Positions 1 to 13,400 of a DNA stretch of 64,000 bases are shown here, piece by piece (the first letter of the stretch is position 1; every line of letters starts with the position of its first letter). The translations under genes were made by a program, and so were the position numbers. The notes below the pieces were generated by a model that saw nothing but the letters and a program-made list of their open reading frames with translations, ran no database searches and was not told the DNA's origin. Origin of the DNA: Lingula anatina (taxonomy: Eukaryota; Brachiopoda; Lingulata; Lingulida; Lingulidae); assembly GCF_001039355.2 (NCBI RefSeq), contig NW_019775954.1, forward strand, positions 93,124 to 157,123. The letters run 5' to 3'.

Positions 1-263
1 TTCAGATCAGTTTTTGAAGTCAAGTATTATGTATTTTGGTGGTGAGTTATTTTGAGTATTCACTGTATAATGATAAATACACTGTGCGTTAGAATTTTTG
101 CTTTTAATTAATGTCATGTGATCAAGTCCTGTTGAAGAAGGATTGACACATCATTTTTTAGAAACGGTTTTACCTTTTCATCATCATTATGGAAGACACA
201 ACAAAAAACTGTGTGCACCAGTTTAATAAAAATTGAATGGACTTATTTCTGTACCATTTCCAG

Positions 264-1035
264 AGGACTGCAGTACATATTGTGGAGAGAATGGCTACTG
301 TATTTTGCCAGGCATCTGTGGTTGTAACCGTGGTTACCATGGACCAAGATGTCAGCACAGACGTCAACCAAGACATCGCTGTCACACTCTGCACTGCTTT
401 AATGGCGGCCGGTGCCGGAGGGGGAAGTGTAAATGCCCTGCAGGGTACTGGGGGAAAAGGTGCCATAAATGTAAGTTTTATTTTTTTGTGCATTATATGG
501 AGAAACATTTAAGGCACACAATGAGCAAGAATTTTAAATCTAGGAAATTTCAACATTTCCTTAATTACCAGGTCATACTATATCCAAAACTGGTTACAGA
601 TTAAAGATCCATAAAAGGTTTTTGATTTTTTGGTTTTTGAAGTGAAGCTGGAGGCTGTTGAATTTCCCTTGTAAAAAAAGTCTAGGACCCTAAAACGGAT
701 TTACAGATTCTACATAAAGATTTTATGTACATTGATGCCTTTGTACAAAAGTTAAAAAAATTTTTTTAAGCTTGCTATAACTATTCCCATTAATGTGTAT
801 GTCTCACTGAGATTTATTAGTCTTGCTGGTGGTACAGCACAAGGAGGCAACCATCACTTCTCTTTACCTTTAGTAATAAAATGACTGATGATTCTTTATA
901 ATATCTCATTTTTTACCTTTTACAGTGGCCATCTTTGGAGACAGGAAGAAACACGAAAGAAGAAAGAATAAAAGAAAAACAAAATCAAGAACAAAATGTG
1001 TGAAGCACCTTTTCAGGCATTTTAAATTGAAATGA
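264..1035 (+). CDS. EGF-like repeat protein with basic C-terminal tail (last two coding exons, 5' part outside window)
   Basis: Two exons are visible: 264-470 and 926-1035. The first starts after a polypyrimidine-AG acceptor in phase 1, as is usual for EGF modules, and encodes two six-cysteine EGF-like repeats, the first ending in GYHGPRC and the second in GYWGKRC. It ends at a GTAAGT donor. The second exon, after TTTTACAG, continues in phase and adds 36 residues rich in Lys and Arg before TGA at 1033-1035. EGF repeats of this kind occur in secreted or membrane-bound extracellular proteins. The short loops resemble WIF1/Shifted-type or tenascin-type repeats, and a basic tail would fit binding to heparan sulphate, but both points are inference. 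No transmembrane segment is visible in this part. The upstream exons, signal peptide and full domain order lie before the window, so no gene name is given. Confidence 0.72.
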
Positions 1036-1397
1036 ATGCAGGGTATTTCAGTTTTATCACATTGTGCAATAATGTAATGCAAATTACTCACAAAATCAAT
1101 ACAATTTAATTTATAAAAGGAATGCAATTTAAGTTGCAGGTTCAGCATGAAAACTATAAGGGACTGCCATTAATTGTACATAGATGGGTTCAATCAAGCA
1201 GTCCAAGTACTGCTTCATGCATCAATGTCTGTTAAGAGGAAGCAATTAAGTAACTTGTTTATAATCCATATTTATATACCTAGAATCTGTGCAATTATAG
1301 AACAGCTAAGACAGTATTTGGTAACATTGAAATCTCTTCAGGAAAAGCTAGCATATCCACAGTAATAGCCAAGTGCAGGAATACGACAGGTGTTGAT

Positions 1398-1403
1398 AAT
1401 AAA
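1398..1403 (+). terminator. possible poly(A) signal of the EGF-repeat gene
   Basis: An AATAAA hexamer lies 363 nt after the stop codon, in AT-rich sequence that would be the 3' UTR. A second AATAAA at 2216-2221 could be a distal site. Neither is supported by anything beyond the hexamer and its position. Confidence 0.35.
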
Positions 1404-3617
1404 ACATGCACAAAGTTTATCATAAAGCCTAGTTTTGAGGGAATATTATAACATTTTTACACAGAGATATGTATTAGAGATCTTTAACAAGAGGTACTTA
1501 TAAAATCAGCTGTCATGTGTTCATTTTGTATATATGTGTATATACTTTTTAGTGCAAAGTACTTCAGCTAGTTTTTATAATGGGGGGCAGCAGTTGCCAG
1601 TCTCTTGCCAAAATATGGGCTTCATTAGTTTCTTTTACTTTGTGTATCAGAATATCAAAATCTGAAAGCTTTCATTTAAAATGACTGAATGCCACATGCT
1701 ACTTCAGTTGTAACACATAACAATTAGGAAAAAATCACTTAAAGAATATACAAGGTTTAATACATGGGTGCTAACCAAATAATTGTATGCTGATAATATT
1801 ACATGCCTCTCTGTTGAAAATTTCCATATTTATTTGTTTGAGTTTGCAACAACATGTTCCTTTCATACAAATTTTGTTTTAAAAAATTACCTTTTTGTTC
1901 TGTAAGTGTAAATTGCAATATTTATAGGAGTTCAAAAAATGGAAGATAGCTTATTTGTTTTTATTCAGTATTCCTGCTTCAGTCTTAGATATATAAAATC
2001 TTTTTCCCTAGAGGAAACCCACTGTATGTAAATATATATGTATATTTTGTATAGAACTCTGAGATTATTTTTGAAACCATGTATATATGTATGTCTTTGT
2101 CAGTATTATATGTACCTGTATCCATGACATGTAAACTACAGCAAACGTTAGTCATAAGAATCACCCTAATACACAGTATTTTATCACAATGATTATTAAT
2201 TGTGTTTATTAATTTAATAAAAATGATTTTGATTAACATTTGGAAGTTTTCTTTTGTTCTCCAGCTTTTAAGAGTAGTTAATCGTAATGAGTTACTTATT
2301 GAGTAGTTTTGATGAAAAGGCAGGCAATAAGTACATTTTGATGAAAGGCAATGAACACAGGCTTCCTTAGATTTATACCATAATACTGAATATAGAAAAT
2401 ACAGAATCATTGTTACAACACCCCATGAAGAAAAGATGGAATTGACAAATACTTTTTTGCCAAGAAGTGGAATATGGTGTAGTAAACGTACTAAAATACA
2501 GTAGGTGCATCTGATGGATGGAACAACGTCTGTCACTTTTATCCTCCGCCTCAAAAATATGTTAAATCTCTTTGTATGAAGTTCTAATCATTAGCAGATT
2601 TTTAAAAAAAAATAAAAGTAAGTGTTATCCAACAGATTAAAGAAACTCGTATTTAAGTTAACAAATAGTCTCATTGGTGGAAAAATCCCACACCCAACAT
2701 AAAATTGCGATAAAAGAATCGACCACAACAGCCTGTCACAGTTGGTGCAGTTGAAATATCCACGCTAACTGCCAATTGTGCAATTGTGTTAGGTGAAATA
2801 ACCTTAATTCTAGTTAACATCGCAACACACATTCTTATTTCCTCTAGCACAATTAAGCTCTGTGTTTTACCTGGTTGATTACCCGAACAATACTGTTAAA
2901 CAGCAGAAGTAACAGCTACTCGCCGGGTACAAGCGGTTTGTCCAGTACCTAACACCAGTAAATCCGATATATACACTGATCTCGTGAGTGTTAGAGTGTC
3001 TTAAGCGGGAAAACACTATGTAACATGCTGAGGAGATTGCCACACGGTGAAGGGCTTATGATTACAGAAAGTGCGGGGGTGGGGTTTCATTCGTTCATTC
3101 CGTTATTGAATCCATAGGCATTTCTTTTTTTAATTTGCTGTTGGTTTTCTTTGCCGTTACTGTTCTCCTTGTATTCCTTTTGTTTTTATTTTCGTACTAT
3201 TTATCTTAATATTTTCAACATTGCTATACATTAATTTAAAAAGAAATAATAATTATAACAAAAGTTGGCGTTTATTGGCCATAGTTTACTTAGCTTGGGT
3301 GGTCACCAAAATGCCAGCGTATTTCCCGATACCAGTGTCAGTGTCATAACTGTCAATTTCCACTGACCAGCCCAACGGCTATCTCTTTATTACACAACTT
3401 TATTTACTGATGCCAGCTCTGAGTGGGATCGCTTGTATAACTGGGCACTGATATATACTGTATATCATAACTCTAATCCTCCTAAATGAAGGATAGCATG
3501 TATGATATAATATGCATAGGCATGGCGTCTGGATTAACGGGTGCCACGGAAAACACGAGTAATTTGGCTGGTAAGCTAAAGAGAAGGAGCCAAGGGGTCT
3601 GGAAAAGGCTGCCAACC

Positions 3618-3653
3618 CTCACACTCACACACACACACACACACACTCACACT

Positions 3654-3721
<68 letters not shown>

Positions 3722-3753
3722 CACACTCACACACACACACTCACACTCACACT
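3618..3753. repeat. CA microsatellite with interspersed CTCACA units
   Basis: About 136 bp of (CA)n broken regularly by CT, giving blocks of CTCACACTCACA. It is followed after about 55 bp by a poly-C run that runs into the assembly gap. Confidence 0.95.
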
Positions 3754-3822
3754 TTTGCCAATCACATCAGTCATAAAGGCAGGAAACGGAAGGACTAAGG
3801 GAAACTCTTCCCCCCCCCCCCC

Positions 3823-4132
3823 NNNNNNNNNNNNNNNNNNNNNNNNNNNNNNNNNNNNNNNNNNNNNNNNNNNNNNNNNNNNNNNNNNNNNNNNNNNNNN
3901 NNNNNNNNNNNNNNNNNNNNNNNNNNNNNNNNNNNNNNNNNNNNNNNNNNNNNNNNNNNNNNNNNNNNNNNNNNNNNNNNNNNNNNNNNNNNNNNNNNNN
4001 NNNNNNNNNNNNNNNNNNNNNNNNNNNNNNNNNNNNNNNNNNNNNNNNNNNNNNNNNNNNNNNNNNNNNNNNNNNNNNNNNNNNNNNNNNNNNNNNNNNN
4101 NNNNNNNNNNNNNNNNNNNNNNNNNNNNNNNN
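3823..4132. other. assembly gap (310 N)
   Basis: A run of N begins directly after twelve C bases and ends before a TCCCCCAC stretch. The gap probably hides low-complexity C-rich or CA-rich sequence that could not be assembled. Open reading frames running through it are artefacts. Single N bases also occur at 21620 and 63020. Confidence 0.99.
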
Positions 4133-6370
4133 TCCCCCACTACCCCACTTAAATTATGCTTCCAACACGCCTGGGAAGAGAGAAAAAGTAACACGATCCT
4201 TTTCGAGAAATAAACTTCTCACGTGGAACTAGGAATCCAAGGTTTTATCGTTTTATATAAACCTTCATTACTTAATCATTACCTGAATGGAGTTCAACTG
4301 AGTCAAATAGCTCTCACTTGTTTCTCATAAACGTTAACTCTTGAAATAACAGCCTTGCCGTACAAGGGTAGAGAGAATTCGAAAACAATAAGGTGGTTAT
4401 TAATCCCAATTTTTTAGTTTTAAAAAAGTATATTTATTTGCAAAATTAAAACTGTACATAAATGATATAAAATATAACATATTAACCTGCCTTACAACTC
4501 ATGACTGAAGAAACAACATAAAACCGTAAGTGAACAACCCAATATTTTCATCTAATCTGAATTAATTTTGTTAACATCAGAGAGAGTTACGAGGCTCTCA
4601 ATAAAATTACTTCTCGATTTCTTCCACACTATAGTATTCAGCAACTTGGGAACGCTATTTTGTTTGTGGGAACATCACTTGTGCTTTGCTTCATCCGTTC
4701 ACTTTGAAAGAATACCCGGCAAGCATTGAGTGGTTAAACCAACAAAACCGATGTCTTGGTGGTCCCAAGTTTATATAAGATTGTACGACATAATCGTAAT
4801 TCAACAGAGCAAACGTCTACAGCAAAAGTTTAACAAAAAAAGTCTACAAAGTGAGTCAGTTTTCAGCGGAAATGCAACTTAAAACTTTAAAGATTACAAA
4901 TAAAAATTTAACAAGGGCATGTGTGGCTACAGTTACTCAATGGAACCGCACTTAAGATAAAGTGAAACGTAATAAGCCTTTTCAAAGATAATATTTACCT
5001 TTGAAACAGATGATATCGCGTTCTTTTCACAGGGAAGAAAAAGACATCACCGTAATCAACCGATGAACAAAGTGAATCTGACTTTCAGCCAGCGGCAGAA
5101 TTTGATACCTCAAAGTTAAACTCACGCCCGACTTTTTTTACATTTTTTGTATGCCGTGTAATTTGAAAGGCAAAGTTACGCAAATGTTTCATCAGAACAC
5201 CCACTTCTTGTCAGAATGCAATTATTTTTACAGAAAAGTGGAGGCCGTATAACTGCTGATAAACCGACAAAAATACTACCAATGGACTGATCTAAAGAAT
5301 CAAAAACGCACCCTCTTGCCGTGTTTATGTCCCTCTTTGTAAGGACAACGTTATAAAAGCAAACACAGTGAAAAAACAATGCTAAAACACAGCGACACCA
5401 GAAGCTCCTAGTTGTTCACTACCAGTAGGCAGAAGTTGTAAACATACATATATTGGCAGCGCTAGAGTATTTAATACAACTGTGTGTTAATTTCAGTATT
5501 ATATGTGAGTTTATATGCACAGTTATGACTATATTCCACCTCTTAAACTGACTCTTAGAGTGTGTAACATTATATAATGCGGTGCATTATACAGCAACCT
5601 CCGCCCACATATCTAAAAATCAGAAAGATCTACGATTTTAATAATAATAATTATTATAATAATAACCAGGTAATATTATATACATCCTGCCTATAGATAT
5701 AACTGATGAACATAAAACAACTGTATTTATATCTGCTACAGTGACGCAACACAAACAGATAATGCAACGAATAATGGCGTATTTACAAATGAACTGTACA
5801 AATAAATACATATCATATCACAATAAGCAATACCTCTCAAATATTGCAATCATTCTCATAGTGAGGTCCACTTGGTTCCTATGACTTAGTTATGACGAAT
5901 ATGACGAACAGCGAACTCAACTAAAACTAGTCTATTCATATAGATAAAGATAAGTGCTAAACTTATATCTAGACGCACGCTGACTTGGGTAGGCCTTGGG
6001 TTATATCTCATATGGCAGCGTGGCGGGGTTTTAGAGATGTTTTTCCTGTACCACAACACAGAATATACGATCAACATGACACACAAATTCCAGATTAGAT
6101 CGTCTGCAAGAGTTCTCGACAATGGCGCGGGGCTTTGTGCCACTGCCGCAACAGGGAGATGTTCATTTTTCTTTTACAATGATTCTATTGCACAAGGTGT
6201 AGTTTAGAAGTTCACAAGAATCTGGTTGTTTGGATAATCCTTGAATTCAATAAAAGCATTTCCTGTCTGCGGAGTTTACTCAATTTCAAGTCGGTATAGC
6301 CAAACAATATGGTAGCGACTTTTTATATTATTGATAATCAGAATCAGTGCGTGTTTCCGTTGCAAGCGTG

Positions 6371-7426
6371 TCAACCATAAACCATAACCTCGCACAGGAT
6401 AGCGCTGAACAGTCTGCTCCATCTGTTAGGCACTCCCTGTGCCTCAATATACACATATCGACCTGTCATGGGTGACGAACAAGAAACATGGAGTTTTTCT
6501 TGATACAGTGCGTTGTTCACCTTTGAAATAAAACCACACATCTGCCCCGTTTTCTGAATATCATCCAGTTTTGGATTATTGTCCACGTAAACCAGTAACT
6601 TATCCAAATTGTACATGTAGTCCTTGAACGCTCCTTTATCTGCAAAAAAAGGGGGGAATTCATGAGGAGTGACATTATGATGAAGATAAATTGGAAATTT
6701 CTCATGTTGCTGTTTCTCAATTGCATCAAAATGTGCCATAATACAGAAGTAAAACCTCAAAGTAAACTGCTTAAAAAACAATCGAAATCTAATGATGAAC
6801 GACACCCATTTAAATGTGTCGTAGAAGCGGTAATCACTTACACTGTATTGTAAATGTCACGTATTCAAAATAACATTCTTTACAATCAACATTCATTTTT
6901 TTTTTTTAGGTGGGTCTTTCAAACCTATTAATTCTAATCCTTGAGCAACTTGAATGCAACATGAAAATGATTTTATCATTTTTTTAATGTCCATTGATGG
7001 AATTTTTTAATTCTTTGTTGCCCGGGGAAGGTGTTTGAATAATGAATCACAAGCGCAGTCTTGCCCATACGCCTTTCATTCATCGTCCTACAATGAAGTA
7101 TTCAGTGTAAGAAATACCTAATATTTACTTTGCCGTCCGGAAGTAGCCCGTAACTAATATGATTCGCCCTTTATAACGAAATAAATCTAGTGTTCAACTT
7201 AGCCCCGTTTTACCTTCCATAATTAATTTTGAATGACCCTTGGTGAATTTCTTGCTCATGACATCCAGTGCCTTGAAGGCAGGGTACACTGACACTGTAA
7301 TTGATGATGTTATATTTGGAAAGAATATACCTTGAGGCAACAACTGTGGTCACAAACCTCACATGACGGCGATCATTAGCGAAAGTTAAAGAGACAAACG
7401 CCTCTGCATGCCTTTGCCTGAGTGTA

Positions 7427-7471
<45 letters not shown>

Positions 7472-10400
7472 GTGAGGGGGAAGAGAGGGAGACAACATAC
7501 CTGGATCCTCCCCTTGCCACGTGATCAATATGGCCCCCGATATCTTTGTCTTGGCCCCAAGATCGACCATCATGATGGGGCTCTCCACGTAGAAGTTGTC
7601 CAGTATGGTGCAGCTGTGAATGCTGGACTCCAGGTGCCCGTCCACCACCTTCTTGGCATGTCCACCGTGTGTCCAGTGGTTCCGAATGTGGCGCTTGTAG
7701 TGGCGCTTGTTGTTGATCCAAGTGTCCTTTTTGTACGCCAGGTTTTCAACTGGTAAAATAAGTTGTTGTATTTACAACAATGAACTGCATTGCTTTATAT
7801 TCCATTTTGTATAAGACATTCAATGGATTTTAAGACAATACTTCCATTTGCAATCTAAAATCTTAAAATAAAAAAAAAGAATAAAACATAGTAAACATCT
7901 CTTATAATTTGTAAGTACATTTGCAACAGCCATAAACATAGTACATCATAACCATTCTAAAGCGACACTTGACACCTATACCAACTTAAATAGGCGAGGC
8001 ACGTTTTCCTTTGAGATATGGTCTATACTCAGGCATTATAAAAATTACAATTTAAGTGGCGACGTCGACTAACAACTAACCGAAAACGGCTCCTTGCAAG
8101 TACATAAGACAATGCAAAGCTGTTGAAATATTTGATATGGGATCGTAACACGGTGGTTATTTTGTAAAATGAATGGCTTAACTGTTTCATTCTTCATCTT
8201 AACGACCCACTAAGAGAGACAAAAATGTATGTTTGGTTTTAATGGCTCGTGCATGATGTTAGCCAATGTCATTCGATGGGGTTTGTGTTGTCTCCAGTAC
8301 TCAATTTTTTTCGACTGATGGTATCACCCACGCGATAAAATACCCCACAATTTGATTTTAAGTACTGGCTTCAAAATGACACGAAGATTATATTTGACAC
8401 ATCTTTCACATCTTTTGGACAGTAATTGATACTGAAAAAGTATGTCCTTAGGGGTTCAAACATTTTTATTATTTCTGTAAGTCAAAAAATGTCCAGCATA
8501 ATAATGACATGGCCGAATCTATGCATTTTCACCTATGAATTCCAGAACTAAAAATTACATTCAACAATGCAAAATGAAAAGTGTTCGTGTTAACTACCAG
8601 CCAAGGTTTTTTAAACTACAACAAGATGACAACAGTCTATTCTTTCTTGTCAGGTAACTTACCGCACGGAGTGTCGTTATTCACTCGGATAAAAGCCTCT
8701 CCACACTGACCTGCAAAAAAGATGGATAACACTGAGGTTTTTCCTAAAGCAATCATGATAAATCACTTCCCAGGAGCTAACAGAAGTGTCACTGTTTCTA
8801 GACTTGGAAACCATCCCGCGTGGCGAGGACACGACACAGAGCAAACGCCATAGCTTACGAGTGCAGATATATAAATTTTTCCTCAGCATTTCTGCCGTCA
8901 TTCTGTTAAGCGTAAAAGATGGGGTGTTTTATGATATGACAACTATTGCTTTGAAGTGTGGGTCGCGACCGACGCTTGTCGTGCAACATGCACATAGCGA
9001 GGGAAGCTATTTGTCCTTTAAGAACTGCTGTCTTTTCCTGCATTCCTATCCATATTACTATTACAAACAGAGAGCTAAATCTACATTAAGCGATTGTAGT
9101 GTAAGTGCTTTTCTTATTATCTACGAGTACATCTGAAAACATTGGCATACCTTCGTAAGTCTCAATCTTTTTAAAGAAAGTGCGCAAAAAAAAGTCGATT
9201 ACCAAAAAAAAAAAAAAGATTAATCCAAGGAACGAACTATTAGATAAGGAAATAGGAAGACTCACCTTTATGCGGGCACCCAATGAGCCCTACCCTCATA
9301 GCAATGTGGGAGTGCCAGGCCACAGGATGGATGCGGATGAAACGAGCACTGAAGGGATGGTTGAAGTAGTGGTACCGTTCCAAATCTTTATCACTATTCC
9401 CGCCAAATTCCTAAACAAATTAATCAAACATACACAATATTTATAAATGAATTCGGTGGATCCACCTGCTATCGAGACACTCATACATCGAATTAAGATG
9501 GGGGAATAAACTGTAGATAGTTTTTAAAAGAGAAACGAAGGCATAATAACTGTGAACACTTTCAAATATTTCAAAATGTTCTATCGGACTACTTGACTAT
9601 AACGCTCTAGTTTTCTACATGTACCAATTAAGCCAATTAATTTTTTTTAATCAACATTATCATGCTATGTTATGTCCCTGCCATTTCTTTCACTCAAGCT
9701 ACAGTTCTAGCGTCACACTATAGGCCTATGAAAGTTGAGGATGAAATAAAGGCGTGGTGAAAAAAAAACGCAAAGAACGTGCATACGCCACACGTAGTAG
9801 GCTAACTCACTAAGTGCAACAAGACTTACTTCACAACAGTGCAACATTTAAGATACAGCTTTTGAGATGGTTGATATCGCTGATCTGTGTACCCCCCCCC
9901 CCACCACCACCTTTCCACCCTGCAGAATGTTCCGAAATATGGCCCACCAGGGATGCCAAAGGAGAATGACCACGGTTTTTGCACACTTTGTTCTCTTTGT
10001 AATATAATGAATGACGTTTCTGTTCATTAAAATATCATTTTTATGAGTAAATTTTATAACTGGCTGCTGATTGCCAATATTGTTGATAATTTCGCTCGCG
10101 ATATATCACCCATTTATGGCCAATTTCACGACTAAGAAAAACATTCTTAGTCAGTTCAGCGATATCATCATCAAAAGCATCTTCTATGCCTGGCTCCCCA
10201 TAGAGTCTTACCATAGCCTCGGACGTTGGCCTGTTAGATGGAAGCACAGAGTTGGAGGAGGTAGATACGTAAGGGGTCGAGATTGAGGAGCGAGATGACG
10301 TCAGATTGTTGGAGGGCTGCTAGGAAGAGACAGGGAATCATGTATGATCGAGTCACACAGCAGTGGAAGGAAGACACACTCGCCTTAGGAGAAGGTACCC

Positions 10401-13400
10401 CCCCCCCCCCCGAAATGGCTCATGTTCTGAAGGCACTACAAAAATGACTTCTTTATGGTGCTGTCGGTTACTCTGACGTCCACGTCTTAAAAAACAAGCA
10501 CCTGTCTGTAAAGCCGGACTTTCGAAAGGTTAAGCATGTTTTTGATGTTTTTTTGTTCATTTCCTTCTTTTTTCCCCCATATCATTACTACTTTTTTATT
10601 CAACGTATAGAAGAGCGAATGTGTCTTCTTAACAGAAAGGCAAAATATAACAAACCGAAGGATAGTCTCAGGACTGCTTTAAATATACGTTGCTCTAGCT
10701 TAAAATCTAGACTAAATCATCAGAAACTAAATGACTGCATCTAATTAGCTAATTCAAGAAAAACTAATTCTATATCCACCACCATACTGCATTCCGAAGA
10801 CAAAACTGAAGAAAGAGGACTGCCAATAAAATGCGAAATGATATGCCCCATCATATAAAAAACTTTAGCGAAAAAAATCCGGACAATTCCAACTCCAAAA
10901 ATAAAAAAGTAAGCAGAAGTCAAGAATGCGCATGCCGCCAAAGCCAGCACCCAAGCCTTTACCTTAAAGTCAAGATTGGAGGCATCCTTGTAGAAGGTCC
11001 AAGTCTTCGAATCGTTGCTGTAGGAGATCTTGAACTGGGTGACCCAGTGCTTCCGTCTCGTGTCCCCTCGCCCCTTGAGAACCACCCCAGTCACCGTGGT
11101 GGGTGGGCCCACGTCAAACTGTAACCATTGTTCAGCTGGAGATAAATAACAACAAAAGTCAATGACAACTGAGAAGGTTTCATGTCTTTGATCCTACTCA
11201 TACCTTTTTATGTTGATCCATTTGAATGCCTGTGGCTTTATATAAGGCTTAACTGTGCGTTTTACTATTATAACCCTCAAGTTGACAAGAGTTGTTTTGG
11301 GTCTACAGAAATATAGAATGGTAATGACAGGACAAGCAGTACCCAAGTGTAAAATGTAAAAGATCGAAATAAACCCCGTCAATATCTTTTACAAATAGAT
11401 ATAATAACATTTGCCCCAGTGTTGCACTTGGGTGCACCTCGAGTGTTGAGTATATCTTGACTTCAAAATGAATCATGTAGCTGAGGACATTTAAATACGG
11501 TACTTCGAATTCAGTTTAAAAATATAGAGCATTTGGATTCTTATATCAATATGAACCGATTTTACAAAATGCAGATACTAAAAAAAAATTTTTGGTAATT
11601 CATCTCCCTGTGCCAACGGCCTACTGCTTTTGGAACATAAACTCCTATATTGTATGCTAGTATTCAGGATTTTTGCACCTTACTAGGCCATGGAAGAAAT
11701 TAAGCCTAAAATCTATCATTTATAGTAGAGGACAAAGTGCAAAAATAAGGTTTTTTGTTACAGGTACATACCATCATTCTGTTTTGGACACCATGCATTG
11801 TTGCTAAAGATATGACCATCTTCCGGTTGACAGGACTTCCCTTTCTTGAAGTTCCACGTGTCAGAAGCAGTGATTTTACCATAAGGTGGAAGACCAATGA
11901 ACTCTTTGCACTCTGTGAACAAATGGTATACAATTTTAATGTATAATAAAACCCTGAAAGGTAACTCCAAATTGACAATAACTGTAAGTAAAGGCAGGAC
12001 AACAAAGAGGCGATTTCAATTTGGTTCGACAACGAGTTTGTCGAAAGGATACAGGTTTCATCCTAATTACCAGGTCAATTTTCTAGTCTGCTGATTACAA
12101 AAAACATTAATCCATGACATCGATAAGCAAAACTGGTTCTCAAACTGTAACAGAAAGGGAAAAGGAACAGTCCAAAAACAAAATCATATCACCATTGTTA
12201 ACAACCCACAGGATCATTGATACCTAGACTTTATAATTAGTTAGACAAGAAATAATTCAGATAATGAACGGGACATTTTTGTCAAATTGGAGACGGTCTG
12301 CTGAATATTAAGGAGACACGGCCTGGCATCGTGTGTCACTATCACCTTAAGGGCACCTCGTGGCGTCCTTTTTTATCCTCATCAATACCAGTTAAATAAA
12401 GCTATTTACTGCTCATCCCTGCGTCTCTGCATAGACAACATTGCGTGCAGACGAATCCGCGCGGAGGTCTGCTAAAGAAATATTGACACTGTTTTTCCAT
12501 TGGGTGAATGTCAATATTTGAGCCAGTTAGCATTGCAAAAGTCAGTATTTTACACTTGTTATTTGAATTGCTACCCTCTTTCATCTTTCAGTTTTGTTTG
12601 CTTTGTAGTGAATAGCAAAATCTGAACTCTATACGCGGTCTCTAATTAGTCTGAACACAGTGGTGGAGCGTTCTTTACACTTCTTTTTGGAGCAGTCTTT
12701 TATATCAGAAACTTATTTAATGCTTAAATGACAATTTGCCTATATAGGTGCACAGTGGTACGTGCAATAACTAAGGAAAACGTAACCATTTCGTTGATAA
12801 AGTGGGATAGCGGCAAACCTAAAGCTCATGAAATTCAATGCAAATCAAGGTGTCGTCATGTGATTGAAGCAGAACTACATCTGGAAGCGTGACGCCAACA
12901 ATAGCTCCATTCATTCGATTTGGCACTTTGGTAGTTGACAAGGCTTAGTGGTAGACAGATAGCAAACGTCAGACCTACTTGTCAAAGCGACGAACAGTGT
13001 CGTCTGTTTAACTTATATCACTAATATTTGTTGGAGGTCGTGTTATCATCAATAAAAACTGATCGGTGACATGAACCATACACAAATTGTATGTATCAAA
13101 ATATCCCTACAGTTATCATAACAATTCTTTATTTACAATGAAAAATAAACTAGACAATCGAAATACAAATATGCCTCATTTAGATTTTAGTGTCATGTTG
13201 AATTACTGGCTGGGTAGTTTATTGCCTTACCTTGGCATCCAAGAATTTCTACCCTCATGCTGGGGTGTTTATGCCACTGTACGGTATGGAACTTGACGAA
13301 GCGGGCCATGAGGGGTTGGTCCAGATAAGAGTGCTTCACTGAATACCCGTCATTATTACCGTCAAATACCTAGAATAACAGGGGAAAAAAGAAAGTTCAG

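Larger units (their letters stand above)
1404..6370. other. intergenic region between two convergent genes
   Basis: This AT-rich stretch separates the plus-strand EGF-repeat gene from the minus-strand discoidin gene, so it should contain both 3' UTRs. I see a CA microsatellite, an assembly gap, a small AAT-rich tract near 5640-5665, and no exon with plausible splice sites and conserved residues. The poly(A) site of the minus-strand gene is unclear; the first clear minus-strand AATAAA I found downstream is near 4433-4438, almost 2 kb after the stop. Confidence 0.6.

Noticed and set aside
3727-4213. Open frames on both strands crossing the N gap
   Set aside because: They are made mostly of undefined codons and CA-repeat translation; there is no real sequence behind them.
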